From Nitrospinota bacterium (GTDB lineage Bacteria > Nitrospinota_A > UBA7883 > JADGGD01), in contig JADGCD010000075.1 in NCBI GenBank assembly GCA_015229165.1, positions 1 to 9,028 on the forward strand: a stretch of 9,028 nucleotides of DNA, in the 5' to 3' direction. Shown here piece by piece: positions 5,479-9,028 of this stretch. Below the pieces are notes generated by a model. It saw only the letters and a list, made by a program, of their open reading frames with translations, made no database searches and was not told the DNA's origin. Within the stretch, counting starts at the first letter, position 1; the number at the start of each line of letters is the position of its first letter. Position numbers and translations under genes: made by a program.

Positions 5479-6489
5479 TCATCCTCCAATACAGGTCATC
5501 GAGGGGCGCGTCCGGTCGTGCGGATCGCCGGGCAGGGTCCGGACGGCGTTCTTTACGGCCAACGCGGCGGTGATGGAGTCGGCGATGGTCCGTGGGTCGG
5601 CGCCGCCGCGCAGCGACGCCGCAAGGTCGAGGTCTTCCTTGCCGAAAAGGCAGGTCATCAGTTTTCCCGACGAAGTGAGCCGCAGCCGGTTGCAGTCGTC
5701 GCAGAAGTGGCGCGACACGGCGGCGATGAACCCCACCTCGCCTGCGGCGCCCGGCAGGCGGTAGACCTTGGCCGGGCCTCCCCACTGCTGCGGCGTGGCG
5801 GGGGTCAACTCGCCGATCTCCTCCACGGCGGCGCGGACGGCGTCGATGTTCATGAACCGCGCCTCGCTCCAGACCGAAGGGGTGGCCGGCATGAACTCGA
5901 TAAAGCGCACCTGCACCGGCAGGGAGAGGCTCATCCGGGCGAAGGCGGCGATCTCGTCGTCGTTGACCCCTTTCATGACCACCACGTTCACCTTCACCCG
6001 CTCGAACCGGGCGGCCAGCGCGGCGCGGATGCCGTCGAGAGTCTGGGTGAGCGTATCGAGCCCGGTGATGGCGGCGTACCGGTCGGGACGGAGGCTGTCG
6101 AGGCTGATGTTGAGGGTGTCGATACCGGCCTCTTTCAACTCGGCGGCCATCCGGGGGAGGCGGACGCCGTTGGTGGTCAGCGCGATCTGCTCCACGCCGG
6201 GAACCCGTCCCAACGCCCGGACAAAGCCGAGTATCCCCTTCCTGACCAACGGCTCCCCGCCGGTCAGACGGATCTTGCGGACCCCCATCCGGGCGAATAT
6301 TTCGGCCAGCGTCAGGAACTCGGAGAACTTGAGCATGTCGCACCCTTCGGCCCGCTCGGCGCCCCCCGTCGGCATGCAATAGGCGCACTTCATGTCGCAC
6401 CGGTCGGTGACCGACATCCGGAGGTATTCCACCCCCCGTCCCGCGCCGTCAACCAGCCGGGGCCAAGGGTGTTCGTCTCGCACGCTCAT
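5479..6489 (-). CDS. moaA: GTP 3',8-cyclase MoaA (molybdenum cofactor biosynthesis)
   Basis: A radical-SAM enzyme that converts GTP to 3',8-cyclo-7,8-dihydro-GTP, the first step of molybdenum cofactor synthesis with MoaC; cytoplasmic. Its 336 residues carry the N-terminal [4Fe-4S] motif CDMKCAYC (Cys31, 35, 38), GGEP (77-80), NISLDSL (127-133) and the C-terminal cluster ligands CDDC and LMTC (Cys263, 266, 280), and it ends in the conserved IGG tail. All expected ligands are present, with length as in the family. No other moa gene lies in the window. It heads the operon with the PCP_red-domain and DsbD-alpha-like genes. ATG 6489 has almost no Shine-Dalgarno; a TAGAAT -10 lies exactly 6 nt upstream, so the mRNA may be leaderless. 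Confident identification. Confidence 0.97.
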   Translation of the reverse strand: MSVRDEHPWPRLVDGAGRGVEYLRMSVTDRCDMKCAYCMPTGGAERAEGCDMLKFSEFLTLAEIFARMGVRKIRLTGGEPLVRKGILGFVRALGRVPGVEQIALTTNGVRLPRMAAELKEAGIDTLNISLDSLRPDRYAAITGLDTLTQTLDGIRAALAARFERVKVNVVVMKGVNDDEIAAFARMSLSLPVQVRFIEFMPATPSVWSEARFMNIDAVRAAVEEIGELTPATPQQWGGPAKVYRLPGAAGEVGFIAAVSRHFCDDCNRLRLTSSGKLMTCLFGKEDLDLAASLRGGADPRTIADSITAALAVKNAVRTLPGDPHDRTRPSMTCIGG

Positions 6490-6495
6490 CTTTTC

Positions 6496-6501
6496 ATTCT
6501 A
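6496..6501 (-). promoter_or_regulatory. -10 element of moaA, possibly giving a leaderless mRNA
   Basis: On the minus strand TAGAAT is followed by GAAAAG and then the moaA ATG. A start 6-7 nt downstream of the -10 would fall on the initiation codon. No convincing -35 at 16-18 nt. Confidence 0.35.
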
Positions 6502-6557
6502 ACCCGACCGGCGCGAAACCGTGTGGTACGCTGTGCCGATTCAACGATGGAGCCTCC

Positions 6558-7313
6558 ATGACCGACACCCCCTGGTATCGCCCCTTCTTCACCGGGCTGG
6601 CGCTCGACTTTTGGCGGGGGCTGGACGACCCGGCCGCCACCGCCCGGGAGGTCCGGTTCCTGATCGACGAGCTGGCGCCCCCTCCCGGCGGGCGGCTTCT
6701 CGACCTGCCGTGCGGCTACGGCCGCCACGCGGTGGCCTTGGCGGAAGCCGGTTTTCACGTCGTCGGCGTCGATCTGGCCGAACCGTTCATCCGCGAAGGG
6801 AAACGGCGGGGGGAACTGTCGAAAGTGAGCGGACGTCTGCACCTGACCGTGGGGGACATGGCCGACCTGCCGGTGGAAGGCCCCTTCGACGGGGCGTTCT
6901 GCATGGGAAACAGTTTTAGTTACCTGCCGCCGTCGCGGCAGAGCCGGTTTGTGAAGGGAATCGCGGATCTGCTGAACCCGGGCGCCCGACTGGTGGTGGA
7001 GACCGGCATGGTCTGCGAGTCGATCCTGCCGCTGCTGACCGAGCGCCCCTGGATGGCGTCGGGAGATGTTCGGCTGATGATGACCAACCGGTACGACGCG
7101 CCCCAAGGACGGCTGGAAACGGAGTGGACCTTCGTCCGCGGGAGGGAAGAGGAGGTCCGCCACTCGACCCACTGGGTCGTCTCGGCGGCGGAGGCGATCC
7201 GGGAGTTGGCCGGGGCGGGGCTGACCGTCACCGGGGTCTACGGCGGACTCGACCGGAGCCCCTACCGGGTGGCCGCGCCCTACCTCTACCTGACGGCGGT
7301 CAAGGAAGGATAA
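6558..7313 (+). CDS. class I SAM-dependent methyltransferase, substrate unknown
   Basis: 251 residues with a Rossmann methyltransferase domain: motif I LLDLPCGYGRH (47-57), the acidic post-I strand VVGVDLAEPF (68-77), then VGDMADLPVEGPFDGAFCMGNSFSYL around motif IV. The DLPCGYGRH form is typical of the methyltransferase-11/25-like group that acts on small molecules or proteins, but nothing fixes the substrate. The C-terminal half, with YLYLTAVKEG at the end, is ordinary for the group. ATG 6558 is preceded by GGAG with 5-nt spacing. The ribosome binding site and start sit in a small dyad ATGGAGCCTCCAT (6546-6558) that could mask them. It is divergent from moaA across 68 nt, with TACGCT (6527-6532) as a weak -10. 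It is a single gene with no co-transcribed neighbour. Confidence 0.85.
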   Translation: MTDTPWYRPFFTGLALDFWRGLDDPAATAREVRFLIDELAPPPGGRLLDLPCGYGRHAVALAEAGFHVVGVDLAEPFIREGKRRGELSKVSGRLHLTVGDMADLPVEGPFDGAFCMGNSFSYLPPSRQSRFVKGIADLLNPGARLVVETGMVCESILPLLTERPWMASGDVRLMMTNRYDAPQGRLETEWTFVRGREEEVRHSTHWVVSAAEAIRELAGAGLTVTGVYGGLDRSPYRVAAPYLYLTAVKEG

Positions 7314-7324
7314 CGGGGTCGCCA

Positions 7325-7365
7325 CCCTTCACCGTGCGGCCAATGCGCCCTTCGCCATGCGGCCA
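7325..7365. repeat. imperfect tandem duplication, 23-bp period
   Basis: CCCTTCACCGTGCGGCCA (7325-7342) and CCCTTCGCCATGCGGCCA (7348-7365) match at 16 of 18 positions. A third CCCTTCACC begins at 7373 and leads into the second dispersed repeat copy. Located in the convergent intergenic space. Confidence 0.6.
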
Positions 7366-7373
7366 CCCCCTCC

Positions 7374-7407
7374 CCTTCACCTGTCGAGAACGAGGCGGCG
7401 AAGACGC
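7374..7407 (+). repeat. dispersed repeat core, copy 2
   Basis: CCTTCACCTGTC (7374-7385), 9 variable bases, GCGGCGAAGACGC (7395-7407): both blocks are identical to copy 1 at 5201-5234. Weaker similarity continues for about 30 bases, with TTG..., AACG and GG-A-x-GAAA in the same order. It lies between convergent genes, a common place for REP-like elements. Confidence 0.6.
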
Positions 7408-7420
7408 CGGACGCTTGTTC

Positions 7421-7468
7421 GCAACGTGTGGAAGAAAGCAGGCGCAAGCTTGTCAGGCGCTTTTGCGC
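7421..7468 (-). terminator. possible terminator of the small cysteine protein gene
   Basis: GCGCAA (7442-7447) and TTGCGC (7463-7468) form a 6-bp inverted repeat spanning the minus-strand stop codon. On the minus strand it is followed by CTGCTTTCTTCC, only loosely T-rich. A competing GCGC-TTTT-GCGC hairpin lies at 7457-7468. Weak candidate. Confidence 0.25.
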
Positions 7469-7632
7469 ATTGGCTCTTCGTGATGGGCCGACAGACACCG
7501 TTCGCACTGGTGTTCGGTCTCCCGACCGCACATCATGCACGAGACCGAACCCCGGTACTCCCGCATGATCCCGCCGCAGTGGCGGCAGGTGTTCTCCGGC
7601 GTCATGAACCGCTTCGTTTCGTTCACTTTCAT
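7453..7632 (-). CDS. small zinc-ribbon-like protein, six cysteines
   Basis: 59 residues with three CxxC pairs: CRHC (16-19), CMMC (32-35) and CERC (43-46), plus several histidines after the last pair. The first two pairs, 12 residues apart, look like a zinc ribbon; the third could complete a second site. The start chosen is ATG 7632 because GGAGG lies 6 nt before it; an earlier in-frame ATG at 7677 overlaps the likely transcription start and is not supported. A sigma-54-type promoter sits about 40 nt upstream. It is convergent with the methyltransferase gene and divergent from def. I recall similar short proteins in Geobacter-type genomes but know no function; a small metal-binding regulator or protein partner is possible. 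Zinc rather than an iron-sulfur cluster is a guess. Confidence 0.8.
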   Translation of the reverse strand: MKVNETKRFMTPENTCRHCGGIMREYRGSVSCMMCGRETEHQCERCLSAHHEEPMRKSA

Positions 7633-7672
7633 GGCTCGCCTCCGTTGCCCTGGTTTCCCTGTCCGAAGCTGT

Positions 7673-7688
7673 AGCAATTTCAGAGCCA
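7673..7688 (-). promoter_or_regulatory. sigma-54 (RpoN) -24/-12 promoter
   Basis: On the minus strand the sequence is TGGCTCTGAAATTGCT. It fits TGGCACG-N4-TTGCW with the exact 10-bp spacing between GG and GC, differing mainly at the A of GGCAC and the G after it. The predicted start is near 7662, giving a 30-nt leader with a good ribosome binding site for the cysteine protein. AT-rich sequence upstream (7709-7738) could bend or bind an activator. Confidence 0.6.
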
Positions 7689-7767
7689 GCGAAGCGAACG
7701 CTCCCAGCTTTTTTTATCGATATGATTTAATTATGCTTGCAACGCACCCCCCTCCCCGCCTCTTCGT

Positions 7768-7802
7768 TTGGCGTTCACAATAAGATACATGCCGCACGCC
7801 AA
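7768..7802. promoter_or_regulatory. inverted repeat upstream of def, possible operator
   Basis: TTGGCGT (7768-7774) and ACGCCAA (7796-7802) are a perfect 7-bp inverted repeat separated by 21 nt. This suits two half-sites of a dimeric or tetrameric regulator better than a hairpin. It lies between the divergent cysteine protein gene and def. No known regulator site recognised. Confidence 0.3.
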
Positions 7803-7842
7803 TTTGTAGGCGCCTTCTCCCGAAAGCGACGATTTTTGCCTA

Positions 7843-7851
7843 TGCTATACT
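7843..7851 (+). promoter_or_regulatory. extended -10 promoter of def, possibly leaderless
   Basis: TGCTATACT is an extended -10 (TG-N-TATACT) with its last base 7 nt before the def ATG, leaving 6 nt between them. Transcription would start at or within a base or two of the ATG. No Shine-Dalgarno is visible, consistent with leaderless translation. Confidence 0.5.
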
Positions 7852-7857
7852 CCAAAG

Positions 7858-8415
7858 ATGAACATGCCGCAGCAAGACGGGGGCGATCCCCGACTCCTCC
7901 CCATCGTCATATGGCCCGACCCGGTCCTGACCGTCAAGGCCGCGCCGGTGGAGACCATCGACGACAAGGTGCGCGATCTCTCTGAAAAGATGATCTATAC
8001 CCTCTCCGTGACCAGCAACGGCGTCGGCCTTGCCGCTCCGCAGGTGGGGGTGTCGTTGCGAATGGCCGCGTTCGACCCCTCCTACGACCCGGATGACATC
8101 GAAGGGCTCGCCGATCCCGATGCCCTCTTCATGGCCATCAACCCGGAGATCGTCGAAGAGGAGGGGAGCTATCTCGACGAGGAGGGGTGCCTCTCGTTGC
8201 CCGACCTCTTCTACCCGGTGGAGCGGCCCGAGCGGGTGACCATGCGCTATATCACGCTCGACGGCGAGCCCCGGACGCTGGTCGCTCACGACTTCATGGC
8301 CAAGCTGATCTGCCACGAGATTGACCACCTCGACGGCATCCTGCTGTGGGACCGGCTCTCCCGGTTCAAGCGGGAATGGCTGAAGGGGAAGTTCAAGAAG
8401 ATGCGCCGGAGATAG
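7858..8415 (+). CDS. def: peptide deformylase
   Basis: Removes the formyl group from the N-terminal methionine of new proteins, at the ribosome exit. The 185 residues contain all three motifs: GVGLAAPQ (55-62), EGCLS (109-113, metal ligand Cys111) and HEIDH (153-157, ligands His153 and His157, catalytic Glu154). The N-terminal LLPIVIWPDPVL is typical. A loop at about 73-90 (DPSYDPDDIEGLADPDAL) is a little longer than in E. coli Def, and the basic C-terminal tail KREWLKGKFKKMRRR is usual for type 1B-like forms. ATG 7858 is used; Met3 is an alternative, and neither has a ribosome binding site. A strong extended -10 lies directly upstream. fmt follows after 4 nt, the standard def-fmt pair. Confident. 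Confidence 0.97.
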   Translation: MNMPQQDGGDPRLLPIVIWPDPVLTVKAAPVETIDDKVRDLSEKMIYTLSVTSNGVGLAAPQVGVSLRMAAFDPSYDPDDIEGLADPDALFMAINPEIVEEEGSYLDEEGCLSLPDLFYPVERPERVTMRYITLDGEPRTLVAHDFMAKLICHEIDHLDGILLWDRLSRFKREWLKGKFKKMRRR

Positions 8416-8419
8416 GCCG

Positions 8420-9028
8420 GTGAGCCAGCCTCCCCCGTTGCGGGTGGTCTTCATAGGGACGCCGGAATTCGCCGTCCCGACCCTTGCGGCGCTGGCCGAC
8501 GACCCCCGGTTCGCCGTCACCCTCGTCGTCACCCAGCCCGACCGTCCCAAAGGCCGGGGGAAGAGGCTCCTCCCCTCCCCGGTGAAAGAGGCGGCGCTGG
8601 CCCGGGGCATCCCGGTTATTCAGCCGGAGAAGGCCCGCGCCCCGGAGGCCATCGAAGCCATCGCCGCCCACACCCCCGATTATCTGGTAGTGGTGGCTTA
8701 CGGGCAGATCCTCCCCCCCGCGTTGCTGGCGGTTCCGCGCCTCCTGCCGGTGAACCTGCACGCATCGCTGCTCCCCCGGTGGCGAGGGGCGGCGCCGATC
8801 CACCGGGCCTTTCTGGCGGGGGACAAAGAGACCGGCGTCTGCGCCATGGTCATGGCCGAGGGACTCGACACCGGCGACGTCTTGCAATGCGCCGCCACCC
8901 CCATCGGCGACGACGACACCGTGGGGCGGCTCCACGACCGTCTGGCGGGGATTGGCGCCCCCTTGATGATCGAAGCGTTGCTCGGCTACGCCGCCGGAAC
9001 CGTCGCCCGCCATCCGCAACCGGCCGAA
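8420..9028 (+). CDS. fmt: methionyl-tRNA formyltransferase, C-terminus beyond right edge
   Basis: Formylates Met-tRNA(fMet) with 10-formyl-THF, supplying the group that Def later removes. The frame from GTG 8420 is open to the window end, giving 203 residues of about 310. It starts MSQPPPLRVVFIGTPEFAVP, the classic Fmt N-terminus, and shows TQPDRPKGRGKRL (the loop that recognises the tRNA acceptor region), VNLHASLLPRWRGAAPI with catalytic Asn and His, and GLDTGD with the catalytic Asp. GGAG lies 8 nt before the GTG, within the end of def, whose stop is 4 nt upstream, so translation is probably coupled. The C-terminal OB-fold domain lies outside the window. No lesion seen. Confident. Confidence 0.97.
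   Translation, partial: MSQPPPLRVVFIGTPEFAVPTLAALADDPRFAVTLVVTQPDRPKGRGKRLLPSPVKEAALARGIPVIQPEKARAPEAIEAIAAHTPDYLVVVAYGQILPPALLAVPRLLPVNLHASLLPRWRGAAPIHRAFLAGDKETGVCAMVMAEGLDTGDVLQCAATPIGDDDTVGRLHDRLAGIGAPLMIEALLGYAAGTVARHPQPAE

Noticed and set aside
7633..7677. Upstream start (ATG 7677) for the six-cysteine protein
   Set aside because: It lies upstream of the predicted sigma-54 transcription start and has no ribosome binding site, whereas ATG 7632 has a GGAGG at ideal distance.
7683..7715. Rho-independent terminator on plus (AGCG...CGCT then seven T)
   Set aside because: The stem is only about 4 bp and no plus-strand gene ends nearby. The T-run is better seen as part of the AT-rich upstream region.
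1..9028. CRISPR array, tRNA or rRNA gene, insertion sequence with transposase
   Set aside because: I saw no regularly spaced repeats, no cloverleaf with a conserved T-arm, no rRNA signature and no transposase motifs.

Overview
The window is strongly GC-rich bacterial chromosome with closely packed genes on both strands. The gene set is mostly housekeeping: argH, an RlmI-type rRNA methyltransferase, a beta-CASP RNase, moaA, def and fmt. A stand-alone PCP_red-domain protein, a small multi-cysteine protein and a well-formed sigma-54 promoter fit a deltaproteobacterial, Geobacter-like lineage (Desulfuromonadia). That placement is an inference from gene content and style, and no marker gene here proves it.

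Layout. Positions 1-1126 (minus) hold the first 375 residues of argininosuccinate lyase; its C-terminus lies off the left edge. Transcribed away from it, positions 1214-3848 (plus) form a two-gene unit: a PUA-domain 23S rRNA cytosine methyltransferase and a metallo-beta-lactamase/beta-CASP ribonuclease, separated by 1 nt. The shared intergenic space has a nearly symmetric -10 element that could fire both ways. Positions 3895-4650 (plus) hold a HigB/HigA-like toxin-antitoxin locus with an AT-rich promoter and a CTATAG-N6-CTATAG dyad. The antitoxin is intact. The toxin frame appears broken twice, by an N-terminal frameshift and by a premature TAG near its C-terminus.

Positions 4651-6489 (minus) form a tightly coupled operon: moaA, then a 55-residue PCP_red-domain protein (1-nt gap), then an exported DsbD-alpha-like protein whose start overlaps the previous stop (TGATG). 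The last gene carries a hairpin-rich segment of about 195 nt between its start codon and its signal-peptide hydrophobic core; this looks like an in-frame insertion of a palindromic repeat. A core of that segment recurs, diverged, at 7374-7407 between two convergent genes, so an undescribed dispersed repeat family is likely.

Positions 6558-7313 (plus) encode a small SAM-dependent methyltransferase. Positions 7453-7632 (minus) encode a 59-residue six-cysteine zinc-ribbon-like protein behind a sigma-54-type promoter. Positions 7858-9028 (plus) hold the def-fmt pair: peptide deformylase, then methionyl-tRNA formyltransferase, truncated at the right edge. These two enzymes add and remove the formyl group of initiator methionine.

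The most interesting items are the repeat-like insertion in the DsbD-alpha-like gene and its relative at 7374-7407, the doubly damaged toxin beside an intact antitoxin, the sigma-54 promoter of the small cysteine protein, the moaA/PCP_red coupling, and -10 boxes placed exactly 6 nt before ATG in at least two genes, which suggests leaderless mRNAs.
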